Source: Candidatus Macondimonas diazotrophica
GTDB lineage: Bacteria > Pseudomonadota > Gammaproteobacteria > UBA5335
Direction of reading: 5' to 3'
Length of the DNA: 64,000 bases
Assembly: GCF_004684205.1 (NCBI RefSeq)
Contig: NZ_SRIO01000002.1
Span: 180,702 to 244,701, forward strand
Shown here: positions 18,736 through 27,728 of the stretch, in pieces
Layout: each line of letters starts with the position of its first letter
Position numbering within the stretch: position 1 is the first letter of the stretch
Notes under the pieces: model-generated
The model's input: the letters and a program-made list of their open reading frames with translations, nothing else
Told to the model about the DNA's origin: nothing
The model's database searches: none
Position numbers and translations under genes: made by a program

Positions 18736-19899
18736 ATGTTCAAAATCCTGACGTTGAATAATATTTCCCCTCGTGGCCTGAGCCAGTTCGAGGCAGACCA
18801 GTACCAGGTCGGCAGCGATCTGACTGAACCGGATGCCATTCTGGTGCGATCCCAGGTCATGCATGACATGGCATTTCCCGAATCGGTCAAGGCCGTTGGA
18901 CGGGCCGGCGCCGGGGTCAACAACATTCCCATCACCCGACTGTCGGCGTTGGGTGTGCCGGTGTTCAACACGCCCGGCGCGAATGCCAATGCGGTCAAGG
19001 AGCTCGTGCTGGTCGGACTGCTCATGGCATCACGCAACATTCCGCAGGCGCTGCACTTTGTGGAAGGACTGGATGGCGACGACGCAGCCATGCACAAGAC
19101 GGTCGAAGCGGGCAAGAAGCAGTTTGTCGGGACCGAATTGCCGGGCCGGACGCTGGGCGTGGTCGGGCTGGGCGCGATCGGGGTCAAAGTGGCGAATGCC
19201 GCGCATGCGCTGGGCATGCGGGTGATCGGCTTCGACCCGAAGGTGACGGTCGAGAATGCTTGGCAGCTTTCCGCGGGCGTGGAGCAGGCACGCAGTGTGG
19301 AAGAAGTGATCGCCCGGGCGGATTACCTGAGCTTTCATGTGCCGCTGAATGATCATACCCGCGACATGCTCAATGCCGAACGCCTGAAACTGGCCAAGCC
19401 CAGTCTGGTCGTGCTCAATTTCTCGCGTGAGGGTGTGGTTGGTGCCGCACTCGTTCGTGAAGCGCTAGACAGCGGGCGCATCTCAGGCTATGTGTGTGAT
19501 TTTCCAAGTGTTTCACTGAAAGGTCATTCCCGTGTGATTGCGTTGCCGCATCTCGGGGCGTCGACTCAGGAAGCTGAGGAAAATTGTGCGGTCATGGTGG
19601 TACAGCAGGTCCGGGACTACCTCGAGAACGGGAACATTCGCAACTCGGTCAATTTCCCTGAAGCGATCCTTCCGCGCACCGAAGGGTTCCGTGTCTGTAT
19701 CGTGAATGCCAACGTTCCCAATATGCTGGGACAGATTTCCTCCACGCTGGCGGGGTCCGGCCTCAATATTCTCGATATGTTGAACAAATCCAAAGGCGAT
19801 CTGGCCTATACGGTCGTGGATGTGGATCGGGCGATCCCGGAAACAGCCACGGCGGGATTGCGAGCAATCGAGGGTGTATTGGCTGTTCGGGCCCTATGA
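18736..19899 (+). CDS. serA: D-3-phosphoglycerate dehydrogenase (SerA)
   Basis: NAD-dependent first step of serine synthesis; 387 residues. Residues 1-90 and about 280-310 form the substrate domain, and the NAD domain carries GVVGLGAIGVKVANAA. The catalytic Arg/Glu/His set is suggested by NFSREGVVG, VSLKGHSRVIALPHLGAST. The C-terminal about 75 residues (CIVNANVPNMLGQISSTLA) form an ACT domain, the site of serine feedback in the family. Pseudomonas has no serA at this position, so this is an addition to the shared gene order. The stop overlaps the pheA start (ATGA). Confidence 0.93.
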   Translation: MFKILTLNNISPRGLSQFEADQYQVGSDLTEPDAILVRSQVMHDMAFPESVKAVGRAGAGVNNIPITRLSALGVPVFNTPGANANAVKELVLVGLLMASRNIPQALHFVEGLDGDDAAMHKTVEAGKKQFVGTELPGRTLGVVGLGAIGVKVANAAHALGMRVIGFDPKVTVENAWQLSAGVEQARSVEEVIARADYLSFHVPLNDHTRDMLNAERLKLAKPSLVVLNFSREGVVGAALVREALDSGRISGYVCDFPSVSLKGHSRVIALPHLGASTQEAEENCAVMVVQQVRDYLENGNIRNSVNFPEAILPRTEGFRVCIVNANVPNMLGQISSTLAGSGLNILDMLNKSKGDLAYTVVDVDRAIPETATAGLRAIEGVLAVRAL

Positions 19900-21014
19900 C
19901 GGAGCAGTCTCCTATACCGGAGGGCAGGGTGTCGGAAGCCGAGCAGCTCGCCGATTTTCGTGCCCGCATCGACTCGCTGGACCTGAAGCTGCGCGACCTA
20001 CTCAATGAGCGCGCGCGGATGGCTCAGGAGGTGGGCCGAATCAAGGCCGCTTCCGGTGAGGCCAGCTGCTTTTACCGTCCGGCGCGTGAAGCTCAGGTGC
20101 TGCGGGCCGTGTTGGCCGGGAATCCCGGTCCCTTGGGCGATGAGGCATTGCTGCGCATCTATCGTGAAGTCATTGCCTCTTGCCTGGCTCTGGAAAAATC
20201 ACTCCGGGTCGCCTATTTGGGACCAGAGGGAACGTATACCCAGGCTGCGGTCTTCAAGCACTTTGGTCAAGGCATCATGACAACGCCGCTGGGCGCGGTG
20301 GACGAGGTGTTTCGCGAGGTCGAAGCGGGTGGGGCCGACTGCGGTGTGGTCCCTGTGGAGAACTCCACCGAAGGGGTGGTAACCCATACCCTCGACATGT
20401 TCGCACGCTCCGGCCTGCAGATTTGTGCTGAGATCATCCTGCCGGTTCATCATTGCCTGCTGGGTCGTGTCAGTGGACTGGAAGCGATTACCGAAGTGTT
20501 GGGGCATGGCCAGGCGCTGGCACAGTGCCGGGAATGGCTGGATCGGCATCTTCCGGGCGTGCTCCGGCGAGCGGTTGCCAGCAATGCCGAGGGGGCACGT
20601 CAGGCTGCCGCAACCCCGGGAATTGGTGCCGTAGCCAGCCATCAGTCGGCGGGGTTGTATGGTCTCGATATCCTTGCCGAGAATATCGAGGATGAGCCGG
20701 ACAACACGACACGTTTTTTGGTGATCGCTCGCGAACATGCCGAGGTTTCCGGGCGCGACAAGACCTCGCTCATGGTCGCGGTCGACAACCGCCCCGGTGC
20801 GCTGTTTCGGCTGTTGGAGCCGTTCCATCAGCATGGCGTGAGCCTGACCCGTATCGAGTCGCGTCCGTCCCGCCGCGGTCCTTGGGATTACAATTTCTTT
20901 CTGGATATGGAAGGGCACGTGCAGGATCCGCCCGTGGCAGCCGCGCTGGCTGCGATGGCCGGGCGGGCGGCCTGGCTCAAAAACCTGGGATCCTATCCAA
21001 TGGCGGTCGGCTGA
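19896..21014 (+). CDS. pheA: Bifunctional chorismate mutase / prephenate dehydratase (P-protein)
   Basis: Converts chorismate through prephenate to phenylpyruvate. It is 372 residues: an AroQ chorismate mutase helix bundle at about 15-95 (RIDSLDLKLRDLLNERARMA), a prephenate dehydratase domain starting at YLGPEGTYTQAA, with the dehydratase motif DNTTRFLVI, and a C-terminal ACT domain with ESRPSRRGPWDYNFF that binds phenylalanine for feedback. The N-terminal start is the ATGA overlap with serA. The next gene is hisC, which can transaminate the product. Confidence 0.97.
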   Translation: MTEQSPIPEGRVSEAEQLADFRARIDSLDLKLRDLLNERARMAQEVGRIKAASGEASCFYRPAREAQVLRAVLAGNPGPLGDEALLRIYREVIASCLALEKSLRVAYLGPEGTYTQAAVFKHFGQGIMTTPLGAVDEVFREVEAGGADCGVVPVENSTEGVVTHTLDMFARSGLQICAEIILPVHHCLLGRVSGLEAITEVLGHGQALAQCREWLDRHLPGVLRRAVASNAEGARQAAATPGIGAVASHQSAGLYGLDILAENIEDEPDNTTRFLVIAREHAEVSGRDKTSLMVAVDNRPGALFRLLEPFHQHGVSLTRIESRPSRRGPWDYNFFLDMEGHVQDPPVAAALAAMAGRAAWLKNLGSYPMAVG

Positions 21015-21048
21015 GCGCCGGTCCGATTTGGCACGACGGAAACATTCA

Positions 21049-22173
21049 ATGCAGTCCATCCCCGAATTCATCAATGCCGCCCTGCCCGCGGTTCGCGGGC
21101 TGATGCCGTACGAACCGGGAAAGCCGATCGATGCGCTGCAGCGCGAGCTGGGCATCTCGGACATCATCAAGCTCGCTTCCAACGAGAGTCCCGTGGGCCC
21201 GGCACCAGGTGTGCAGCGGGTTCTGGAATCTGGGTTCGACGATCTCTCGCTCTATCCCGATGGCAGCGGCCATGTGTTGAAGGACGCCCTGAGCACCCAT
21301 CTGGATGTGACCCCTGCGCACATCACGCTCGGCAATGGGTCGAATGATTTGCTGAATCTGGTGGCTCAGGCCTTTCTGGGACCCGGGCGCAACGCGGTGA
21401 TGTCGGCGCATGCGTTTGCCATCTACACCCTGGCAACCCGGGCCGTTGGCGCCGAAGCGCGGGTCGTCCCAGCACTTCCGGCCGATTCGGAGCAGCCTTA
21501 CGGTCACGATCTGCCCGCCATGGCAAAACATATCGATCGCGATACGGCGGTGGTCTTCATCGCGAACCCGAACAATCCCACGGGCACATGGATCGACGCG
21601 GATGGACTGGCGAGCTTCCTGGAAGCGGTTCCACCTCACGTCATCGTGGTGCTGGACGAAGCGTACTTCGAGTATGTGACAGAGTCGGGATACCCGGATG
21701 GATGCCGTCTGCTCGCACAGCATGAAAATCTGCTCGTAACGCGAACGTTTTCAAAGGCCTACGGATTGGCCGCGCTCCGGGTTGGTTATGGTATCAGTCA
21801 TCCCGCATTGGCGGACTTGCTGAATCGTCTGCGTCAGCCGTTCAATGTCAATAGTCTGGCTCTGGCGGCGGCGCACGTGGCTTTGTCCGATGATGCTCAT
21901 CTGGCAAAGGCCGTGGCGGTGAATCGATCGGGGCTGAGACAGCTTGCCGAAGGGCTCGCGGCGCTTGGGTTGGATCAGATTCCATCGGTGGGCAATTTCA
22001 TCACCTTTCGCGTTCCCGATGCGCAATGGATGTATCGGAATCTATTGGCGGCCGGAATCATTGTGCGGCCGGTTGGCGGTTACGGTCTTCCGGAATCACT
22101 GCGGGTCAGTGTCGGATTGCCAGAGCACAATGACCGTTTCCTCGACACGATGGGGCGTTTGTTGACCTCATGA
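21049..22173 (+). CDS. hisC: Histidinol-phosphate / aromatic aminotransferase (HisC2 type)
   Basis: Class I/II PLP aminotransferase, 374 residues. LASNESPVGPAP, NPNNPTGT, VLDEAYFEY and the PLP-lysine block TFSKAYGLAALRVGYG are all present. Between pheA and tyrA it most likely acts on aromatic keto acids as well as histidinol phosphate, as suggested for the hisC2 gene of this cluster in Pseudomonas. The ATG at 21049 is preferred to a TTG at 21028. The gene overlaps tyrA by 4 bp. Confidence 0.93.
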   Translation: MQSIPEFINAALPAVRGLMPYEPGKPIDALQRELGISDIIKLASNESPVGPAPGVQRVLESGFDDLSLYPDGSGHVLKDALSTHLDVTPAHITLGNGSNDLLNLVAQAFLGPGRNAVMSAHAFAIYTLATRAVGAEARVVPALPADSEQPYGHDLPAMAKHIDRDTAVVFIANPNNPTGTWIDADGLASFLEAVPPHVIVVLDEAYFEYVTESGYPDGCRLLAQHENLLVTRTFSKAYGLAALRVGYGISHPALADLLNRLRQPFNVNSLALAAAHVALSDDAHLAKAVAVNRSGLRQLAEGLAALGLDQIPSVGNFITFRVPDAQWMYRNLLAAGIIVRPVGGYGLPESLRVSVGLPEHNDRFLDTMGRLLTS

Positions 22174-23027
22174 TCCGTCGCTTGTGTGTGATTGGTGTCG
22201 GCCTGATCGGCGGTTCTCTCGCCCTGGCCTTGCGCCGAGCCGGTTACTGCGGCCAGATCGTGGGTGCGGGGCGTCATGCCGAAACCCTGGAACGTGCCCG
22301 CGACCTGGGGGTGATCGACGGCTATGATCTCGATTTTGCGCAAGCGGTGGGCGGTGCGGACATGGTGGTCTTGGCCGTGCCGATGCGGGCCATGGCGACG
22401 GTGCTGGCCTCGATTCATGATCATCTCGCGCCTGAGACCATTCTGACTGATGTGGGCAGTGCCAAGGGCGCCGTCATCGAGGCTGCCGGCGCGGTGTTCG
22501 GAGATCTTCCATCGGCCTTCGTTCCTGGTCATCCCGTCGCCGGCACAGAGAACAGCGGGGTTGAAGCAGCGTTTCCCGAGTTGTTTCAGGGGCGCCGAGT
22601 AATTCTAACCCCCACGCCAGCTTCGAGTCCGGTCGCGATTGCGGCGGTGCGCAAGATGTGGATGGCGGCCGGCGCAACGGTCGAGGAAATGGACGCCGTC
22701 AGCCATGACCGCATCCTGGCGGCGACCAGCCATTTGCCGCATGTCGTGGCGTTTGCGCTGGTCCACGCTCTGAGCCAGATGGAAGCCGAATCAGAAGTGC
22801 TGCGCTACGCCGCAGGGGGGTTTCGCGATTTTACCCGCATCGCCAGCAGTGATCCGGTCATGTGGCGGGACATCTGTCTGACCAATGCGCCAGCCATTCT
22901 GGATGCGCTGGACCAGTTTCAGGCGGGTCTGGATGAGCTCATTCAGGCCATTTCGGCAGGAGACGGCGCGCGCATCGAAACCATGTTCCGGGAAGCCAAG
23001 CACACCCGTGATGCATTCCGATACTGA
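22170..23027 (+). CDS. tyrA: Prephenate/arogenate dehydrogenase (TyrA)
   Basis: NAD(P)-dependent oxidative decarboxylation of prephenate (or arogenate) on the way to tyrosine; 285 residues. The N-terminal Rossmann motif is VIGVGLIGGSLALAL. The substrate histidine lies in PGHPVAGTENSG, and SHLPHVVAFAL is the second family block. In Pseudomonas this domain is often fused to AroA; here the two are separate genes, with 7 bp between the tyrA stop and the aroA start. Confidence 0.93.
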   Translation: MIRRLCVIGVGLIGGSLALALRRAGYCGQIVGAGRHAETLERARDLGVIDGYDLDFAQAVGGADMVVLAVPMRAMATVLASIHDHLAPETILTDVGSAKGAVIEAAGAVFGDLPSAFVPGHPVAGTENSGVEAAFPELFQGRRVILTPTPASSPVAIAAVRKMWMAAGATVEEMDAVSHDRILAATSHLPHVVAFALVHALSQMEAESEVLRYAAGGFRDFTRIASSDPVMWRDICLTNAPAILDALDQFQAGLDELIQAISAGDGARIETMFREAKHTRDAFRY

Positions 23028-23034
23028 GGCAATC

Positions 23035-24351
23035 ATGTCGATCGACTATGTCGTTTCCAAGGCCGGTCCTTTGTCCGGTGAGTTCCGAGTCCCGGGAGAC
23101 AAGTCAATTTCCCATCGATCCGTCATCTTCGGCGCGCTTGCCGATGGGGTGACCGAAATCCGCGGTTTTCTCGATGGCCTGGATTGCCTGGCAACGCGTG
23201 ACGCCTTCCGTGCCATGGGCGTTCGCATCGATGGGCCGGACGCGGGATGCTTGCGCATCCATGGCGTGGGGATGGCGGGGCTCACGGCTCCGGATCAGCC
23301 CCTGGATTTGGGCAACTCGGGCACCTCCATGCGACTCCTTGCCGGCTTGTTGTGCGCGCAACCCTTTGATAGCGCACTGACCGGTGATGCGTCGCTGAGT
23401 CGGCGTCCCATGCGCCGGGTCATTGATCCGTTGAGCCGGATGGGAGCCATGATTCACGGTAGCGACAATGGGACTCCGCCGCTTGAGATCAGCGGAGGTC
23501 GGCTGCTGCATGGGATACACCATATCTCCCCCGTCGCCAGCGCCCAAGTGAAATCGGCGCTGTTGCTGGCCGGCCTGTACGCCACCGGTGAAACCCGCAT
23601 CGACGAGCCGGCGCCGTCGCGGGACCATACCGAGCGCATGCTGGAAGCCTTCGGTTATCCCATCCACCGCGAATCGCTGAGCGTGCGTCTGAGCGGGGGG
23701 CATCGCTTACGTGCCGCGTCCGTTGAGGTGCCGGCTGATCTGTCCTCGGCGGCCTTTTTCCTGGTTGGCGCCAGTATTACCCCGGGATCGGAGATCCTGC
23801 TACGGGATGTGGGAATCAATCCGACCCGTACCGGGGTTATCCAGATCCTGCGCGCCATGGGGGCCGATATCCGCCTGGAACGAGAACGTATGTTCGGTGC
23901 TGAGCCGGTTGCCGATTTGCGGGTACGTGCGGCGCCGTTGCACGGTATCGAGATTCCTGAAGCGCTGGTGCCGCTGGCGATCGACGAGTTTCCCGCTCTG
24001 TTCGTGGCGGCGGCTTATGCGGAGGGCGAAACGGTGCTGACCGGTGCTGCCGAGTTGAGGGTCAAAGAGAGCGATCGCATTCAGGTAATGGCCGATGGGC
24101 TCGCACGCTTGGGGGCGCTCGTCGATCCACGGCCGGACGGGATACGCATCCAAGGTGGCACGCTGAAAAGCGGCCGCATCGAAAGTCATGGCGATCATCG
24201 CATCGCGATGGCCTTTGCCATGGCGGCGTTGCGCGCCGAGGGAACAATCGAGATTGGCGATTGCAACAATGTCGAAACGTCCTTCCCTGGTTTTGCCAAC
24301 ATGGCTGTCGAGGCGGGATTGACTGTTTCAACGGTATTTCGCGATGCATGA
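23035..24351 (+). CDS. aroA: 3-phosphoshikimate 1-carboxyvinyltransferase (EPSP synthase)
   Basis: Sixth step of the shikimate pathway, joining phosphoenolpyruvate to shikimate 3-phosphate; 438 residues. Family blocks LGNSGTSMRLLAGLL and KESDRIQVMADGLARLG are intact, and PGDKSISHR near residue 22 binds substrate. The ATG at 23035 is chosen because it begins MSIDYVVSKAGPLSG, just after the tyrA stop; the longer frame lies inside tyrA. The 3' end overlaps cmk by 8 bp. Confidence 0.97.
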   Translation: MSIDYVVSKAGPLSGEFRVPGDKSISHRSVIFGALADGVTEIRGFLDGLDCLATRDAFRAMGVRIDGPDAGCLRIHGVGMAGLTAPDQPLDLGNSGTSMRLLAGLLCAQPFDSALTGDASLSRRPMRRVIDPLSRMGAMIHGSDNGTPPLEISGGRLLHGIHHISPVASAQVKSALLLAGLYATGETRIDEPAPSRDHTERMLEAFGYPIHRESLSVRLSGGHRLRAASVEVPADLSSAAFFLVGASITPGSEILLRDVGINPTRTGVIQILRAMGADIRLERERMFGAEPVADLRVRAAPLHGIEIPEALVPLAIDEFPALFVAAAYAEGETVLTGAAELRVKESDRIQVMADGLARLGALVDPRPDGIRIQGGTLKSGRIESHGDHRIAMAFAMAALRAEGTIEIGDCNNVETSFPGFANMAVEAGLTVSTVFRDA

Positions 24352-25033
24352 TCAATCACCGGCACCCGTCATCTGTCTCGACGGCCCGAGCGGTGCCGGA
24401 AAAGGGACGGTCGGTCGCATGTTGGCTCAACGTCTGGGGTGGCATTTTCTTGATAGCGGTGCGCTGTACCGCTTGGTCGCCGTAGCGGCGAAAAAACAGG
24501 GGGTTGATCTGGATGCGGCTGAGACGCTTGCCGGACTTGCCCATCGGTTGGATTGCGTGTTCGGCTGGGATAGTCGAGGACGCGAGCAGATTTTTCTCGA
24601 GGGGCGCGAGGTAACGGCCGAGGTGCGAGCCGAAACCACGGGCGCCGCAGCATCGAGGGTAGCGCGACAGCCGGCCGTTCGGGATGCGCTGCTGGCGCGT
24701 CAGCGAGCCGATCGCCGGTCGCCCGGTCTGGTCGCCGATGGCCGGGACATGGGGACTGTGGTTTTTCCAGATGCGCCCCTGAAGATTTTCCTGACTGCAT
24801 CGGCCGAAGAGCGCGCCTGTCGTCGTCATAAACAGTTGATGGAGCATGGTATCAGTGCTAGCATCACCAGCTTGATTCAGGAGATTGAGGATCGGGATCG
24901 CCAAGATCGCGACCGACCTGTTTCGCCGCTGGTGCCCGATGCCGAAGCTCAAGTGGTCGATTCGACGGGCCGGTCTCCGGAGCAGCTGTGTGAGCATATC
25001 ATCGGCTTGGCGCGGATCCGCCATCTGGTTTGA
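24344..25033 (+). CDS. cmk: Cytidylate kinase
   Basis: Phosphorylates CMP and dCMP using ATP; 229 residues. The P-loop GPSGAGKGTVGR lies near residues 14-25, and DGRDMGTVVFPDA and QEIEDRDRQDRDRPVSPL are the substrate-binding blocks. It overlaps the end of aroA and precedes rpsA by about 130 bp, a pairing conserved across Gammaproteobacteria. Confidence 0.97.
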   Translation: MHDQSPAPVICLDGPSGAGKGTVGRMLAQRLGWHFLDSGALYRLVAVAAKKQGVDLDAAETLAGLAHRLDCVFGWDSRGREQIFLEGREVTAEVRAETTGAAASRVARQPAVRDALLARQRADRRSPGLVADGRDMGTVVFPDAPLKIFLTASAEERACRRHKQLMEHGISASITSLIQEIEDRDRQDRDRPVSPLVPDAEAQVVDSTGRSPEQLCEHIIGLARIRHLV

Positions 25034-25161
25034 ACCAGTCAATGAATTCCCGTTGCGGCGGGGCGCGGTGGCGAGCCGGAGTAGGCCCGCCTGTTGTCAT
25101 TCAGTTCCGGGATGTCTCGGGACCCTAACCGGCCGAAAGGCCGCCATTGTGGCGAGTTTGC

Positions 25162-26850
25162 ATGTCTGAAAGTTTTGCCGAACTGTTCGAAGAAAGCCTG
25201 CGTGGTCAAACCATGCAGCCCGGCGCCATCATCACGGGTCGGGTTGTTGGAATCCGTGGCGACAGCGTGATCGTCAATGCCGGGTTCAAGTCCGAAGGTG
25301 TGATCGACATCCGCCAGTTCTACAACGACAAGGGAGAATTGGAAGTCGCCGTCGGCGATGAAGTCGAGGTCGCACTGGACGCCGTAGAGGACGGTTTCGG
25401 GGCAACTCAGCTGTCGCGTGAGAAGGCCAAGCGAGCCAAGTCTTGGACCGTTCTGGAAAAGGCATTCGAGCAGGGCGAGATCATCAAGGGCCTGTTGACC
25501 GGGAAAGTCAAGGGAGGCTATACGGTCGACATTGACGAGGTGCGCGCCTTCCTCCCGGGTTCCCTGGTCGATGTGCGTCCCGTCCGCGACACCGCATACC
25601 TTGAAGGTAAGGAACTTGAGTTCAAGGTTATCAAACTGGACCGTCGCCGCAACAATGTGGTGGTCTCCCGCCGCGCCGTGGTCGAGCAGGAATACAGCGC
25701 GGAACGTGAAGCGCTTTTGGACAATCTGCAGGAAGGCAGCGTGGCGCGTGGCGTAGTCAAGAATCTGACGGATTACGGCGCGTTCATCGATTTGGGCGGC
25801 ATCGACGGCTTGCTGCACATCACCGACATGGCGTGGAAGCGTGTCAAGCATCCTTCCGAGGTTGTGAACGTCGGGGACGAGCTGGAAGTCAAGGTGCTGA
25901 AGTTCGATCGGGAGCGTCGTCGCGTATCCCTGGGTCTGAAACAGCTTGGTGCCGATCCGTGGGAAATGATTGCACGTCGCTATCCTTCCGGAACCCGCTT
26001 GTTCGGGAAGGTGACGAATATCACGGATTACGGCTGCTTCGTCGAGATCGAAGAAGGCGTGGAAGGTCTGGTCCATGTATCCGAGATGGATTGGACCAAC
26101 AAGAACGTGAATCCGAACAAAATGGTATCCATCGGCGATGAAGTCGAGGTGATGGTGCTCGACATCGATGAGCAGCGCCGCCGAATTTCCTTGGGCATGA
26201 AACAGTGCCAGGCAAATCCGTGGAAGGAATTTGCTGAAACCCATAATAAGGGCGACCGGATCTCCGGTACCATCAAGTCCATCACCGATTTCGGCGTCTT
26301 CATCGGGCTCGAAGGTGGGATCGACGGCTTGGTCCATCTGTCCGACATCACTTGGGCCGAAAGCAGTGATGACATCGTTCAGCGCTACAAGAAGGGCGAC
26401 GAGATCGAAGCGGTGGTGTTGCAGGTCGACCCGGAACGTGAGCGGATCTCGCTGGGAATCAAGCAGCTCGAACAGGATCCCTTTGCTGCCTATCTGGCTA
26501 ATCATCCCAAGGGCAGCATTGTCACCGGACGGGTGATCGAAGTGGATCAGAAGTCTGCCGTGGTGGAACTCGCGGAGGGTGTCGAAGCGCAGCTGTGGGC
26601 TTCGGAACTGGGTCGTGACCGGATCGAAGACGCGCGCAACGTGCTCCATGTCGATGATACGGTCGAGGCGAAGATCGTTAACGTGGATCGCAAGAACCGC
26701 ATGCTGACGCTGTCGGTCAAGGCCAAGGAAACCCATGAGGAGAAGGAAGCGATGGAAGATTATGGTCGCATGACCACCTCTCCTGCCGGTTCTGCCACCC
26801 TGGGTGACCTGTTGCGCCAGCAGATTTCGGCTCAGAAAGACGAAAACTGA
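25162..26850 (+). CDS. rpsA: 30S ribosomal protein S1
   Basis: mRNA-binding protein of the small subunit; 562 residues with six S1 (OB-fold) repeats. Repeats 3 to 5 show the clear [14 protein letters not shown] / [15 protein letters not shown] / [15 protein letters not shown] pattern. The start at 25162 follows no good Shine-Dalgarno sequence (only GGCGAG), matching the known oddity of E. coli rpsA, whose translation is autoregulated by S1 through a structured leader. The leader here (25034-25161) contains a small GGCCGAAAGGCC hairpin. It is followed by ihfB. Confidence 0.98.
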   Translation: MSESFAELFEESLRGQTMQPGAIITGRVVGIRGDSVIVNAGFKSEGVIDIRQFYNDKGELEVAVGDEVEVALDAVEDGFGATQLSREKAKRAKSWTVLEKAFEQGEIIKGLLTGKVKGGYTVDIDEVRAFLPGSLVDVRPVRDTAYLEGKELEFKVIKLDRRRNNVVVSRRAVVEQEYSAEREALLDNLQEGSVARGVVKNLTDYGAFIDLGGIDGLLHITDMAWKRVKHPSEVVNVGDELEVKVLKFDRERRRVSLGLKQLGADPWEMIARRYPSGTRLFGKVTNITDYGCFVEIEEGVEGLVHVSEMDWTNKNVNPNKMVSIGDEVEVMVLDIDEQRRRISLGMKQCQANPWKEFAETHNKGDRISGTIKSITDFGVFIGLEGGIDGLVHLSDITWAESSDDIVQRYKKGDEIEAVVLQVDPERERISLGIKQLEQDPFAAYLANHPKGSIVTGRVIEVDQKSAVVELAEGVEAQLWASELGRDRIEDARNVLHVDDTVEAKIVNVDRKNRMLTLSVKAKETHEEKEAMEDYGRMTTSPAGSATLGDLLRQQISAQKDEN

Positions 26851-26886
26851 TTTCGGCCGGACTTTCAATTCCTTCGGTCTGCACGG

Positions 26887-26916
26887 ATTACCAGGGCATT
26901 TCGATGCCTTGGTAAT
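26887..26916 (+). promoter_or_regulatory. Stable hairpin between rpsA and ihfB
   Basis: A 13-bp stem (26887-26899 with 26904-26916) closes a TTCG tetraloop; the only deviation from perfect pairing is one G-U pair. No T-run follows, so it is not a standard intrinsic terminator. It could stabilise the upstream rpsA message, or attenuate or process the rpsA-ihfB transcript. The role is inferred from position only. Confidence 0.6.
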
Positions 26917-26963
26917 TCCGGCAGTCGTCTCTCGGTTTTCATCGATTTGTGGACTCGAACGTC

Positions 26964-27257
26964 ATGACCAAGTCGGATCTTATTGAACAAATGGCGAAAA
27001 ATTCCGCCTTGCCGCATAGCGATGTGGAACTGGTTGTCAAAGGGATTCTTGACATGATGGGAGCTGCCTTGGCAGAGGGCGATCGTATCGAAATCCGCGG
27101 GTTCGGCAGTTTTTCGCTGCACCATCGTCCCCCACGGATCGGTCGCAATCCCAAAACCGGGGCTTCAGTGACCCTTCAGGAAAAGTTCGTGCCGCACTTC
27201 AAGCCCGGCAAAGAGCTCCGGGAGCGGGTGAACGCTCTCAATGGGCAGCATTCCTGA
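26964..27257 (+). CDS. ihfB: Integration host factor subunit beta
   Basis: DNA-bending protein of the HU/IHF family that pairs with IhfA; 97 residues. The DNA-binding arm carries [10 protein letters not shown], and the body block [21 protein letters not shown] is typical of IhfB. The ATG at 26964 begins [11 protein letters not shown], the family start; a longer version adds five residues. It lies between rpsA and lapA as in E. coli and Pseudomonas. Confidence 0.97.
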   Translation: MTKSDLIEQMAKNSALPHSDVELVVKGILDMMGAALAEGDRIEIRGFGSFSLHHRPPRIGRNPKTGASVTLQEKFVPHFKPGKELRERVNALNGQHS

Positions 27258-27321
27258 CGACGTTCGGCATGGCAGGTGAGCGATGCCAGATCAATCCTGA
27301 ATTGACCGGCGTCCTGCTCAA

Positions 27322-27332
27322 ATGATTATCAT
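27322..27332. promoter_or_regulatory. Fur-like palindrome upstream of lapA
   Basis: ATGATTATCAT is a perfect 5-1-5 palindrome matching the core of the Fur consensus (ATGATAATCAT) except at the central base. The outer arms match poorly (about 11 of 19 overall). It lies about 105 bp before the lapA start in the ihfB-lapA gap. This is weak evidence for iron control; it may be chance. Confidence 0.25.
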
Positions 27333-27437
27333 GGGTTAGCCGACTTGCCATGACTCTTTGAGTTTTGGTGGTCGTGCGAGAACGAAGCGGACGGCAGCGC
27401 ACGCTCGCTCTAGAGCAGGCTCGCGAGGATCAATGTG

Positions 27438-27728
27438 ATGCGGTTATTGGCTTTGCTGATCTCACTTGCGCTATTGGCCGCATTCGCTGTCTTGGCATGG
27501 CAGAATGCGGCACCGGTCGAGATCACGTATCCGGGCGGAACCCTGACGGTTCCATTAGCCGTCTTTGCAGCGTCGGTGCTGATACTGGGCTGGCTGTTTG
27601 GGGTCGTGAGCATGATGCTCCCATGGCTGCGTGAGCGACTGCGCGCCCGGAAAATCGAACGGCGTTGTCGTATTGCCGAACAGGAAATTGCCAATCTCCG
27701 GGAAATTCCGTTGAAAGATGGCCCTTGA
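27438..27728 (+). CDS. lapA: LapA, lipopolysaccharide assembly protein A
   Basis: Small inner-membrane protein, 96 residues, with two membrane helices (about 3-22 and 41-62) and a charged cytoplasmic tail (RERLRARKIERRCRIAEQE). In E. coli LapA works with LapB to control LpxC and so LPS synthesis. The ATG at 27438 is preferred over a GTG one codon earlier; GAGG at 27425-27428 is well placed. It overlaps lapB by 11 bp. Confidence 0.88.
   Translation: MRLLALLISLALLAAFAVLAWQNAAPVEITYPGGTLTVPLAVFAASVLILGWLFGVVSMMLPWLRERLRARKIERRCRIAEQEIANLREIPLKDGP

Noticed and set aside
18736..19899. Hydroxypyruvate/glyoxylate reductase instead of SerA
   Set aside because: The C-terminal ACT domain and the position between serC and pheA favour phosphoglycerate dehydrogenase.
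25039..26868. 609-codon open frame antisense to rpsA
   Set aside because: It is the shadow of rpsA codon bias in GC-rich DNA; the sense strand encodes an unmistakable S1 protein with six repeats.
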